IMG/VR virus record: IMGVR_UViG_3300034190_000476
Location: 1-26,127 of that record
DNA from: a virus
Length of the DNA: 26,127 nucleotides
Reading direction: 5' to 3' (one strand)
A program made the translations under genes and the position numbers. The notes below the pieces were generated by a model. The model ran no database searches. It was not told the DNA's origin and saw only the letters and a program-made list of their open reading frames with translations. This document shows positions 16,687-23,555 of the stretch, piece by piece. Numbering within the stretch: position 1 is the stretch's first letter; the number at the start of each line of letters is the position of its first letter.

Positions 16687-16720
16687 AAAAAAATGGGCAG
16701 GCCCAGTATTGGACCCGCCC
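16687..16720 (-). terminator. Rho-independent terminator after capsid gene
   Basis: In minus-strand RNA a 10-bp stem (GGGCGGGUCC / GGGCCUGCCC) with a 6-nt loop is followed by A and seven U. The two non-Watson-Crick positions are G-U pairs in minus-strand RNA but A-C mismatches on the plus strand, which fixes the strand. It sits 9 nt after the capsid stop and before the tail genes, the same place as T7 T-phi after gene 10. It would reduce transcription into tail genes and raise the capsid-to-tail ratio. Confidence 0.93.
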
Positions 16721-16729
16721 GAAATATTA

Positions 16730-17692
16730 CTAAGCCGTGGTAATTTCTACCGCGCACTCAGGACGCAGGACACCGTGGCCCATTGCGTACTTAGCAGCCA
16801 TGAGTGTACCTTGGTACATGACTTCAAAGTCACCAGATGTACGCTCTACTGCGAGGTCCATCAATTTGACTGTACCAATAGCCTGCTTCTGCATAACCAG
16901 AGCTACGGTATTGGAGAAGTCACCTGAGTAGGTGTTATTCTCGCCGGATACTGCAGCTACGTTAGCTGTTGGCAAGTTGTTAGATTTAACAATCTCGATG
17001 CCAGCAACTTTCAGAACTGTACCCTCGGCGTATACACCGGCTCCACCCCAATCACGGTTGATTACAGAAGTCTCTTGGACCAAGTTGTAATACTGTGCAG
17101 GAGCTACGATAGCTACGCGCTCATTCTCTGGAACGTCTTTCTCATCCATTGCTTTCGCAGCGTCAAAGATAGCAGCGGCCAAAGCCGCACCAGTTGTACC
17201 AGCGTTTGCAGATACCAAAGTTGTACCGCCGTTACCGCCAGAGATGGTCGCAGATGAACGTGCGCCCAAGAGACCTACGCGCATTGTGCGTGTGTCAAAT
17301 TCTTTAGCCAAAGCCATACCCAAGAGGCGGCTATACTCAGCACGCACATCGTAGTGGTTTTTGGCTTCATCGATATTTGCGATGAATGTATCAGCAATCA
17401 GAACGTCATCGATGTTGATAACAATCTCATTGTGAGCAATTTTCTGTGTACCCAACAATGGAGTACCTACAGTGTGGTAAGCAGCGTTGGCTTTACCGGT
17501 CACTGGGAAAGATGCTGACTTACCGGACGCGATTGTGCGGGAAGTGTGCAGGTCTTTCATTACGTTTGTTTCGTCAAATGCGGTGAGAACTTCACCAGCA
17601 AAGACTTTCAGGAACAGGTTGTTCTCTGATGCGAAATCCGTTGGGGTCGCCTTATTGACAACACCTAGACGGGATGCAGTTACGTTTGTCAT
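16730..17692 (-). CDS. Major capsid protein (T7 gp10-like, HK97 fold)
   Basis: 320 aa; T7 gp10A is 345 aa. It is the shell protein assembled on the scaffold. Typical features: an N-terminal arm, then KVFAGEVLTAFDETNVMKDL (29-48), SGKSASFPVTGKANAAYHT (57-75), HNEIVINIDDVLIADTFIAN (87-106) for the E-loop and spine-helix region, and a C-terminal FEVMYQGTLMAAKYAMGHG followed by RPECAVE. AGGA lies 7 nt before the ATG. It is preceded by a 128-nt leader, the only long intergenic gap here, and followed by a strong terminator, so its mRNA is probably the most abundant. I see no sign of a gp10B-like frameshift product. Confidence 0.95.
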   Translation of the reverse strand: MTNVTASRLGVVNKATPTDFASENNLFLKVFAGEVLTAFDETNVMKDLHTSRTIASGKSASFPVTGKANAAYHTVGTPLLGTQKIAHNEIVINIDDVLIADTFIANIDEAKNHYDVRAEYSRLLGMALAKEFDTRTMRVGLLGARSSATISGGNGGTTLVSANAGTTGAALAAAIFDAAKAMDEKDVPENERVAIVAPAQYYNLVQETSVINRDWGGAGVYAEGTVLKVAGIEIVKSNNLPTANVAAVSGENNTYSGDFSNTVALVMQKQAIGTVKLMDLAVERTSGDFEVMYQGTLMAAKYAMGHGVLRPECAVEITTA

Positions 17693-17733
17693 TTTCTTAT
17701 CCTATGGAAAAATATTCTAGATTGAGAATGACT

Positions 17734-17744
17734 GTCGTTCATTA
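17734..17744 (-). repeat. Direct repeat copy B, TAATGAACGAC
   Basis: The second copy, nearest the capsid start, of an 11-nt repeat. Here it is part of a loose palindrome (AATGA ... TCATT, 7-nt centre). Spacing to copy A is 42 bp, four helical turns, which would put both on the same face of the DNA. Confidence 0.55.
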
Positions 17745-17775
17745 CTTGTCAGGGTTGTCGGACGCATCCGGCCTA

Positions 17776-17786
17776 GTCGTTCATTA
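17776..17786 (-). repeat. Direct repeat copy A, TAATGAACGAC
   Basis: The first copy of the 11-nt repeat in the capsid leader, identical to 17734-17744. It overlaps a GATAAT hexamer that could pass for a -10 element, though no matching -35 is seen. Confidence 0.55.
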
Positions 17787-17820
17787 TCGATAGTCTCAGC
17801 CACCTAAGAAGGTGTACTAG

Positions 17821-17958
17821 TTATTTCTTTTTTGCAGTCTTAGCTGCATTCTTAAAATCTTTTGCCGAAGGTGCGCCCTTTGCGCCAACCTTGCGAGGCT
17901 TTCCACCGCGTGCTTGTTTGGCGTGTATGTTTGCGTATAAGCCCCTTTTAGCTGTCAT
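17821..17958 (-). CDS. Basic micro-protein before capsid, 45 aa
   Basis: It begins MTAKRGLYANIHAKQARGGK and ends KDFKNAAKTAKKK, with 15 Lys/Arg. I recognise the KRGLYANIHAKxxR ... KGAPxAKDF pattern from small conserved proteins near capsid or tail genes in many phages, function unknown. The start at 17958 is chosen over a longer frame (to 18126) because AAAGGAAAG lies just upstream and the conserved part begins here; the extension would overlap the 19-aa gene and the scaffold. It could be a DNA- or RNA-binding or minor virion protein. Confidence 0.82.
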   Translation of the reverse strand: MTAKRGLYANIHAKQARGGKPRKVGAKGAPSAKDFKNAAKTAKKK

Positions 17959-17977
17959 AATCTTTCCTTTGTAAATT

Positions 17978-18009
17978 GACGGGGCGCAGTTGATACCTGA
18001 CACCCCGCC
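17978..18009 (-). other. Stable hairpin between two micro-ORFs
   Basis: In minus-strand RNA a 10-bp stem (GGCGGGGUGU / GCGCCCCGUC) closes a 12-nt loop. Three pairs are G-U in this strand but mismatches on the plus strand, which argues for function in the minus-strand transcript. No U-run follows, so it is not a simple terminator. An RNase processing site, an mRNA stabiliser or a translational control of the 45-aa gene is possible. Confidence 0.6.
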
Positions 18010-18016
18010 GGAAGGT

Positions 18017-18076
18017 TTACTTTTTCTTTGGTGGACGACCACGTTTTGTACCGTAAGTATCCTTACCTTTTGGCAT
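18017..18076 (-). CDS. 19-aa AT-hook-like micro-protein
   Basis: MPKGKDTYGTKRGRPPKKK: 19 residues, 8 of them Lys/Arg, with a KRGRPPKKK end matching the AT-hook core (GRP flanked by basic residues), a minor-groove DNA-binding element. It has a near-perfect ribosome site (AAGGAGAT, 4 nt before the ATG) and starts 12 nt after the scaffold stop. This is strong evidence that so short a frame is translated. I recall similar MPKGKxTYG...RGRPPKK peptides in marine phage genomes, usually left unannotated. It may bind or neutralise DNA during packaging, or be a minor virion component; this is inference. Confidence 0.78.
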   Translation of the reverse strand: MPKGKDTYGTKRGRPPKKK

Positions 18077-18088
18077 CCTAATCTCCTT

Positions 18089-18796
18089 TTAAAATACCGA
18101 AGACCGCCCCAGCTTATTTTCCACATCCTTAGTGTATGCGGTGTCCTTGCCGTATCGGGGGTCTTTCATTGCAGACACAACTTCCGCTGTGCTGCGGAAC
18201 TCATCCTTGGCAGGAGCAGATGCCTTACCGGCAAGCAACGTAGGCTCAGAGCCTTCTAATGCTTCACGCTTAGACACTAACCATTCGACTGCCATCTTTG
18301 CGTTATCTGTACCTGTCCCAACCATCTGGTTGTAGAGTTCTAGTTCTTTTGTATCGAGCGAGTCTCGCGCCCAATCTGTCAACTCTTTGTAGCCTTCCTC
18401 ACCGCCTACGACTCCCATAACTTGGGTAGCATCTGCGGTTTGTGCAGCGTTCATTCCGTTGATGTAGGTTTCCACCATTTCTTTGGGGTAACCCATAGCT
18501 TCTAACTCGGTGAAACTATCTGCGCTTAACTCGCCAGAGCTTGCAAATTCCTCAGAGAACTTCTCGAAGCTTACAGGTTCTGACTGACCTTGCGGCTCTC
18601 CATCCGTATCAGATGGCTCTGCGGCTGTGTCTGTCGATCCTGAGAGTTTCTTCTCAAGTTCACTGTAGGACTTTGCTAAATCCTCTGGTGAGTTAAACTT
18701 TTCTGGCAACCATTCTGGACGTTCAGATTGGTTATCCTCTGCAACGGGTGCGTCAGGGCCAGTTTCGTCTTCTGTGATTGTGATTGTTTCTGCCAT
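18089..18796 (-). CDS. Capsid assembly scaffold (T7 gp9-like)
   Basis: 235 aa; T7 gp9 is 307 aa. It is an acidic protein that directs procapsid shell assembly and leaves before or during packaging. The N-terminus is acidic and disordered (ITEDETGPDAPVAEDNQ), then RPEWLPEKFNSPEDLAKSYS (26-45) and ELEKKL, the usual start of phage scaffolds of this type. The middle contains FTELEAMGYPKEMVETYING, and the C-terminus is more basic and aromatic (KDPRYGKDTAYTKDVENKLG), the part that normally contacts the shell protein. ATG at 18796 follows the 42-aa gene stop by 2 nt. Confidence 0.9.
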   Translation of the reverse strand: MAETITITEDETGPDAPVAEDNQSERPEWLPEKFNSPEDLAKSYSELEKKLSGSTDTAAEPSDTDGEPQGQSEPVSFEKFSEEFASSGELSADSFTELEAMGYPKEMVETYINGMNAAQTADATQVMGVVGGEEGYKELTDWARDSLDTKELELYNQMVGTGTDNAKMAVEWLVSKREALEGSEPTLLAGKASAPAKDEFRSTAEVVSAMKDPRYGKDTAYTKDVENKLGRSSVF

Positions 18797-18798
18797 AT

Positions 18799-18927
18799 TT
18801 AGTGATCGATCCGTTTGATTGTGGATGCACCGTTAGAGATGGCGGGTGCAGCCAGTGGTTTCTTTTCAGGTGCAGCTTCTTTAGCCTTCACCTTCTCCAC
18901 TGCCTTGCTGTCTTTGGCTTTCAACAT
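18799..18927 (-). CDS. Lys/Ala-rich 42-aa protein overlapping portal end
   Basis: It begins MLKAKDSKAVEKVKAKEAAP and ends SNGASTIKRIDH. It starts inside the last 47 nt of the portal gene in another frame, with AGGAAA 7 nt upstream, and ends 2 nt before the scaffold ATG. The tight fit (AGGA site, TAA then AT then ATG) suggests real translation. In its own frame a TAG lies four codons upstream of the ATG, so a read-in from far upstream is excluded. A +1 shift late in the portal gene could theoretically fuse it to portal, but no shift signal is apparent. Function unknown; the Lys/Ala/Pro composition is like DNA-binding tails. Confidence 0.55.
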   Translation of the reverse strand: MLKAKDSKAVEKVKAKEAAPEKKPLAAPAISNGASTIKRIDH

Positions 18928-20440
18928 AAGAGTTTCCTAGTGCTTTTGCGCCTTCTTGAACGGCACCGGGACCAGCTTGCATCATCATCTGTTGCATCTG
19001 TGCCTGTTGCATTTCTTGCGCTATTTGTTCTTGAGTTTTTATCAAACCTTCTGTCTCGATACCGAGAGCCGTGGCTCGACGTTTGATGTAATCTTGGAGG
19101 TTGACGTATTGCTGTAAGACCTCTGGTCCAAGAGCTTGTGTCATACCTTGAATAAACAGGTCTAACTTTCGGAGGTCATGGCCGCGTCCGAGTGCTTCCA
19201 TACCAGTAACGATGGTGGGTTTCACCACATTGTCTGGTAGTTTGGGTAGCTTCTTGGCTTTGGTCAGGACATCAATCTTGCGGTTAACGTAAGGGAGTTG
19301 GAATTCCTGTGACAGGATCGAATAAATACCTGATAGGGTATCCTCTAGTTCTCCTGCGAGGTATCTAATTTCTTCCGCTGTAACTCGCTCTCCGTTTCGT
19401 TGAACAGAAGATTGAAGCATAAATTGCTGTGATAAGCGTTCTTCAATTCCCTGCATTGCCTGATAAGCCACACGGAAATCGTTAAACTTATCCATTTGCA
19501 GGACTGATACATCGTTACGATTACCCTCAATGATTGCTGTATTCTCAGCTTGAGCGATTGTACGCATGCGGGTTGTGCCGTTAGGGTTCACCATAAAGAG
19601 AACCTTGGCCGCTGCCGCTGCACCCTCGACGATTGCCTGTGACAATCCTTCAAGAGAACGTAAGTCGCCTAGAAGTTCTTCTACAAAGCCTCGACCATAA
19701 TCCTCACCATCAATGCGGGAGAACCGCAAGGGGAGGAAAGGTACTGAGCCTTCTTTATATTTACCTTTAGTGCCGGTTACTACTGTCCCCTTACACTCTT
19801 GGTACACGTTGTAGAACGCATTCTTCCGCTCGATGTGTGTATAGACTTCCACAGTCTTCTCATCACCCTCAAGCTTACCTGAGATGTTTGCGGCTGTCGC
19901 TTTGTCCAGAGCGTTGGGAGAGACATGCTCTACCACTACAATCTCCAGTATCTCTCCGTTGGGAGCGCGAGAAACTACATAACTATCTAGGTGTATTACT
20001 CTGGTTTTATCGGGTCCAACATGGAGTAGGACATTACCTCCGACAATTAAGTGTTTCAATGCTTCATGCACCGCAACTCTATCACCAGACGTTTCAATCT
20101 CTGACATAACTGCCCGTTCATACTCACCCAATTGCTGTTCAATTGAGGTACGAGCCGCATCATCTTGAGCCATCTCTTTAAGAGTGTAAGGCTCAACCAT
20201 GAAGCGGAAGAACGGAGAGTTAGGTGGCATCAAAGCCAAAGAAAGTTTCGAAGCTAGGTTATTCACACCTCTCGCACCGATACCTTGGAAAGGAGTATAC
20301 AAGTCACTCGTTTCGTTATGGACATCCGGTGGGATTAGTGAGGGAATAGTTAGCTCAGAACAATCTCTGGCTCGATCTAAATAAGATTGGCGTGTCTGTT
20401 CGAGTTGGCGGTAACGCGCTTCTGCGGTTCCCATACTCAT
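18881..20440 (-). CDS. Portal / head-tail connector (T7 gp8-like)
   Basis: 519 aa; T7 gp8 is 536 aa. It forms the dodecameric ring at one capsid vertex through which DNA is pumped and leaves, and docks terminase and the gp11-like adaptor. Family features: AEARYRQLEQTRQSYLDRAR (6-25), then DLYTPFQGIGARGVNNLASK (46-65), LSLALMPPNSPFFRFMVEP, GNVLLHVGPDKTRVIHLDSY, and VQRNGERVTAEEIRYLAGEL (about 350). The C-terminus is Gln/Met-rich (EMQQAQMQQMMMQ) and ends in a Gly/Glu tail. Either Met 1 or Met 3 may be the start; 20440 is 8 nt after the previous stop. Confidence 0.94.
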   Translation of the reverse strand: MSMGTAEARYRQLEQTRQSYLDRARDCSELTIPSLIPPDVHNETSDLYTPFQGIGARGVNNLASKLSLALMPPNSPFFRFMVEPYTLKEMAQDDAARTSIEQQLGEYERAVMSEIETSGDRVAVHEALKHLIVGGNVLLHVGPDKTRVIHLDSYVVSRAPNGEILEIVVVEHVSPNALDKATAANISGKLEGDEKTVEVYTHIERKNAFYNVYQECKGTVVTGTKGKYKEGSVPFLPLRFSRIDGEDYGRGFVEELLGDLRSLEGLSQAIVEGAAAAAKVLFMVNPNGTTRMRTIAQAENTAIIEGNRNDVSVLQMDKFNDFRVAYQAMQGIEERLSQQFMLQSSVQRNGERVTAEEIRYLAGELEDTLSGIYSILSQEFQLPYVNRKIDVLTKAKKLPKLPDNVVKPTIVTGMEALGRGHDLRKLDLFIQGMTQALGPEVLQQYVNLQDYIKRRATALGIETEGLIKTQEQIAQEMQQAQMQQMMMQAGPGAVQEGAKALGNSYVESQRQQGSGEGEG

Positions 20441-20448
20441 TCAGTGTC

Positions 20449-20682
20449 TCACTTATTAATCTGTAGTCCTGTACCTTTTCCTATGTTGGAAACGGTTGGG
20501 TCTAAGTCTACTTTCAGTTGCGAGGTTCCCGCAGCCTTATTGGATACCGCACCCTTTTCAGCTGCCATGCCACTCTCTGGGGAACTCGGGTCATACATAT
20601 TTGTCATGACAGGGTTCGCACTGGGTGGGGCCGCTGGGGGTGGTGCTGGTGCTGGTGTTGGGGCTGATCCGCCAAAGCACAT
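20449..20682 (-). CDS. Small tail/head assembly protein (gp7.3-like position)
   Basis: 77 aa, starting MCFGGSAPTPAPAPPPAAPP and ending in KGTGLQINK. I start at 20682: AGGAG lies 8 nt upstream, and the MCFGG beginning recurs in small proteins before the portal in marine T7-like phages. A longer frame to 20766 would overlap the 58-aa gene without a ribosome site. The Pro/Ala-rich N-terminus is low complexity; the rest is polar and probably unstructured. T7 gp7.3, in the same place, is a small virion/tail assembly protein with a similar G-xINx end. Assignment is by position and general character. Confidence 0.72.
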   Translation of the reverse strand: MCFGGSAPTPAPAPPPAAPPSANPVMTNMYDPSSPESGMAAEKGAVSNKAAGTSQLKVDLDPTVSNIGKGTGLQINK

Positions 20683-20684
20683 AA

Positions 20685-20861
20685 TTATTCTCCTAGTTTT
20701 GAAGCTTCTTGTTCTTCGTAAAGTGTTTGAATGAAATCTACGACTGAACGCTGACCACCTCGCCACATGAGTATATCATGCTGTTCAAGATATTGTGGTG
20801 CTTGAACAAGGAAACGGGAATTGAGTTCATCTAGTAGTTCTTTAGATATGTAAGGAAACAT
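20685..20861 (-). CDS. Hypothetical protein, 58 aa, first gene of late block
   Basis: It starts MFPYISKELLDELNSRFLVQ and ends EEQEASKLGE; it is helical and acidic overall, with MWRGGQRSVVDFIQTLYEEQ in the second half. No membrane segment. TTAGAGGATT upstream gives a ribosome site, and the stop is 2 nt before the next ATG, so translation is likely coupled. It sits between phoH and the gp7.3-like gene, where T7 has small genes 6.5-7. I do not recognise the family. Confidence 0.7.
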   Translation of the reverse strand: MFPYISKELLDELNSRFLVQAPQYLEQHDILMWRGGQRSVVDFIQTLYEEQEASKLGE

Positions 20862-20870
20862 TAGTTTAAT

Positions 20871-20890
20871 CCTCTAAGGTGCAACCTAAT
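20871..20890 (-). repeat. Copy 2 of a 20-nt near-repeat (end of phoH)
   Basis: 17 of 20 bases match 22-41 in the same orientation. It covers the phoH stop codon and lies just before the ribosome site of the 58-aa gene. It is nearly palindromic (AGGT-GCA-ACCT), so the transcript can form a 4-bp hairpin. It may be a regulatory element marking the start of the late block. Confidence 0.4.
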
Positions 20891-21569
20891 CAAAGGCCTT
20901 GGTCCACATTGCACAGATACCCGAGCGAACTACGTCTTCATGTGTGAAGTTACAGTGCGCTGCGGGTATGTTGTGTTTATGCATAAGGTCGATAGCAGTC
21001 TTGAGACCGCTAGTACCCTGAAGGTCGTGCTGGGATATATCCCCATTCACGATGACTTTGCTGTCCTCACCTATACGGGTCAGGAACATCTTCATTTCAT
21101 GTGGTGTTAAGTTCTGCGCTTCATCAAGAATGACGAAAGCATTATTGAAAGATCGGCCACGCATAACCTCGAATGGGACAATCTCGATATCATTCCGCTT
21201 ACGGGCTACCTCGAACCTGCCCTTACCTAGTCGAGCTTCCAGAACCTCAGTGAGTGGAATAACCCAAGGCGCAATCTTCTCCTCAATGGTCCCTGCAAAA
21301 TATCCTAGAGATTTACCTGCAGGAATGTTTGGGCGTGTTAAGATTACCTTGTGAATTGTATGGGCGTTGAACATATCCGCAGCTATAGCCGCAGCTATAT
21401 AGGTCTTGCCTGTACCTGCCGGTCCCGTGACAAATGTCTGGGGGAACCTCGCAATACAGTCCATATAGTTTTGTTGGGCAGAGTTCATAGCAAGAAGAGG
21501 CTGCACACGGGGACCGCGCACAACCTCAACTTCCTCCTGCTTACGTTTGTAAGTGGATTTCTTTCGCAT
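20886..21569 (-). CDS. phoH: PhoH-like ATPase
   Basis: 227 aa, the PhoH ATPase domain alone, as usual for marine phages. Walker A GPAGTGKT (49-56) preceded by RFPQTFVT, a conserved TRPNIPAGKSLGYFAGTIEE (78-97), Walker B FVILDEAQNL (145-154), and a sensor-like KVIVNGDISQHD (171-182). Members are RNA/DNA-dependent NTPases; in phages the gene has been linked to phosphate stress and nucleic-acid metabolism, but the exact job is unsettled. Here it follows nrdJ by 9 nt with AAGGTAAAA upstream, and its basic N-terminus (MRKKSTYKRK) may bind nucleic acid. It closes the nucleotide-metabolism block. Confidence 0.94.
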   Translation of the reverse strand: MRKKSTYKRKQEEVEVVRGPRVQPLLAMNSAQQNYMDCIARFPQTFVTGPAGTGKTYIAAAIAADMFNAHTIHKVILTRPNIPAGKSLGYFAGTIEEKIAPWVIPLTEVLEARLGKGRFEVARKRNDIEIVPFEVMRGRSFNNAFVILDEAQNLTPHEMKMFLTRIGEDSKVIVNGDISQHDLQGTSGLKTAIDLMHKHNIPAAHCNFTHEDVVRSGICAMWTKAFD

Positions 21570-21578
21570 TATTTTACC

Positions 21579-23555
21579 TTAACGGATGGGGCATGCCCCT
21601 GTTGCACATTCATCGTCAGTCAACTCATCAAAGGAGTTGGCATTCTCGATGTCTACTTCTGCAAGTGTTGAGACATACGCATCGTAAGTCTCTTTAGTTA
21701 CGACCTCTTGTGGCAGGTAGGCATAGCCCAAGTCTGCAGCGGTCTTTGTAGGATCGTTGCGGTAGATGAATGATACACCCACATAACTATCCCAGTTGTT
21801 TAAAATCCATTCAATGATTAAGGGGATTTCTGCTTGGTCATAGCTGATAGTGACAGAACAGTTATGATCTACATAATGGTCCATCATAAGCTTGTATCGG
21901 TCTAACTGTTCTACAGCTGTCTCAAGGTTTACAAACTTACCATCAACCTCTTCGAACTGTACATCATCATAGGCAACCGGGAAGGTAACCAACACGCTGT
22001 CAGGTTCAAATGGTTTCTCGATTACAGTATAACCAGCTGCGGTCATGATCGGTACGATTGGATCATGCTTAGAGAAGGTCACATTGTTAAAGAGATACTT
22101 ACCGAGAGGTTTGTGTACCCCCTCTGTAGTGGACATGATTTTACTCAGGGTTCCGCTTGGTTTTACTGTGCTGACTAGCTTAGGCCGAGGTAGACCTAGT
22201 TCATCAGCAATGCGGTTGGCGCCATTTCTGGCTGACGCGCGTAGCTGTTGTAGCATCGATTGGATGTTCTTGTGTTTATTGTGGTCCAAGAACTTCACGA
22301 TACCTGTAGCACCTACACCGCATAGACGCAGGAACTCATTCAACTCGTGCCATGATCGCTGCAAGATACCATCATCCAAGTTTACACAAGTCTGCCGGTA
22401 GTTTGCACGGGCTGCTAAGTATACAGCCTTTTTAAGTCCCTCGAAGTCGTTGAGGTATTTACCCCAATCAATTTCGACTAGGTTGCAAAAGCTCTTGTTT
22501 CCTAACAATATCTCCGCGCACGGGTTAACTCCCTTGAAGTGGGGTGCGCGTTTCTTTGCAGCTTCTGCGTTAATGAACCCCGGCTCAGAGCCACCAGCTT
22601 CAACCATACGATCGAAGATGTAGGACAATTCCCACTTGGTAGGCTTGTTCCAGAACATTAGGCTGTTGTTAGATTGCTGCCGGTGAGCATTGTCATGCAG
22701 CCAGAAGTCTTTCTTAGCTGAGATAAACTCATCGACCTCTGCATCTGTCACAGGCATCACAGCAATCTCTGCAGAACGCCGAGAGGATAGTGTAGTGCCC
22801 ATGTGGTTCAACACATCTAGGATATCCATGCGGGTCAGTAGTTGTCCTGCACGTTTATTCATGATGTCACAGATGCGGCCCAGTGCGATGTGAAGTGTAT
22901 CATCACCCGAGCTAATCCAGCCGTAACCTTTCAGGCGTGTGCCAGCTGGTCTGATTTCTGTGTAGTCCAAGATGATCTTGTCTACAGGTTCTTTAAGAGC
23001 CATCAGTTTACCTAAAGCTTTAGCCCAAGCTTTCGCGCTGTCACCGATAGATAGCTTGTATATACGCAGGTCACCTATGGTCCGAGTCTCTGCTAAGTTA
23101 CCCTCACGGCCTTTGGTTGTGCGGCTGGACCGGAATGTCTCAATTTCAGTTTCTTTCGCGAAACCATTGAGAGTACCAACCACAGGCTCGAAGCCCACAC
23201 CACATCCCTGCAGGAGTAGCCAGAAGGCATCTACTACATCATGGACTGTCTCGATCTTACCGAAGCTACAGTTGAACTGTGAGGCCTCATGTTTCTTGGC
23301 CACATCTGTACCACCCAGCCAAAGTGTACGGCCAGAGGTCAAAGCTTTTCGAGCAAGCATTAGTTCGCGGAACTCATTCAGTTCACCAAGTTCACCTTGG
23401 TTAAGTTTATCTGTTTTGGCTCGTTCCCACAGCCATTGCTGGTGGCCGATCACTCGGTCCACAGTTTGCTCCCAAGTTTCAAAGACTGTGCCTTCGTCAT
23501 TGAGAGGCCGGTTGTATGTTCTGCGTGTTACCACGCTTGCTCGAATGTCACTCAT
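21579..23555 (-). CDS. nrdJ: Class II (B12-dependent) ribonucleotide reductase
   Basis: 658 aa, the monomeric RTPR type (Lactobacillus enzyme 739 aa). It reduces ribonucleotides to deoxyribonucleotides with adenosylcobalamin as radical source and needs no oxygen. Catalytic residues can be matched: C96 (FNCSF) and C357 (SFCNLVE) for the redox pair, N344/C346/E348 in NPCAEI with C346 as thiyl radical, and the C-terminal shuttle C650/C655 (CATGAC). All expected residues are present, so it should be active. The ATG overlaps the mazG-like stop by 4 nt. A glutaredoxin gene just upstream could reduce the C-terminal pair. Host cobalamin is required, in keeping with Rhodobacteraceae, many of which make B12. 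Confidence 0.95.
   Translation of the reverse strand: MSDIRASVVTRRTYNRPLNDEGTVFETWEQTVDRVIGHQQWLWERAKTDKLNQGELGELNEFRELMLARKALTSGRTLWLGGTDVAKKHEASQFNCSFGKIETVHDVVDAFWLLLQGCGVGFEPVVGTLNGFAKETEIETFRSSRTTKGREGNLAETRTIGDLRIYKLSIGDSAKAWAKALGKLMALKEPVDKIILDYTEIRPAGTRLKGYGWISSGDDTLHIALGRICDIMNKRAGQLLTRMDILDVLNHMGTTLSSRRSAEIAVMPVTDAEVDEFISAKKDFWLHDNAHRQQSNNSLMFWNKPTKWELSYIFDRMVEAGGSEPGFINAEAAKKRAPHFKGVNPCAEILLGNKSFCNLVEIDWGKYLNDFEGLKKAVYLAARANYRQTCVNLDDGILQRSWHELNEFLRLCGVGATGIVKFLDHNKHKNIQSMLQQLRASARNGANRIADELGLPRPKLVSTVKPSGTLSKIMSTTEGVHKPLGKYLFNNVTFSKHDPIVPIMTAAGYTVIEKPFEPDSVLVTFPVAYDDVQFEEVDGKFVNLETAVEQLDRYKLMMDHYVDHNCSVTISYDQAEIPLIIEWILNNWDSYVGVSFIYRNDPTKTAADLGYAYLPQEVVTKETYDAYVSTLAEVDIENANSFDELTDDECATGACPIR

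Larger units (their letters stand above)
17693..17820 (-). promoter_or_regulatory. 128-nt leader of the capsid gene
   Basis: This is the largest gene-free gap in the window. On the minus strand it contains a 5-bp hairpin with loop (CACCT-UCUU-AGGUG, 17801-17814), two copies of TAATGAACGAC exactly 42 bp apart (17776-17786 and 17734-17744), a small CGGA/TCCG palindrome (17759-17770), a -10-like TAGAAT at about 17717-17722, and the AGGA ribosome site. No good -35 hexamer stands at the right spacing. It probably carries a promoter or expression control for the capsid gene (T7 has phi10 here), but no known promoter consensus is recognised. Confidence 0.5.

Noticed and set aside
16700-16780. A T7 gp10B-type frameshift at the end of the capsid gene
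   Set aside because: No slippery heptamer or long alternate frame; the stop is followed quickly by the terminator hairpin.
17801-17830. A plus-strand terminator: CACCT hairpin followed by T-rich sequence
   Set aside because: The T-rich run is the antisense of lysine codons of the 45-aa gene, the stem is only 5 bp, and no plus-strand gene ends there.
17821-18126. A 101-aa reading upstream-extended from the 45-aa gene
   Set aside because: The extension overlaps the 19-aa gene and the scaffold end and lacks a ribosome site; the ATG at 17958 has a good one.
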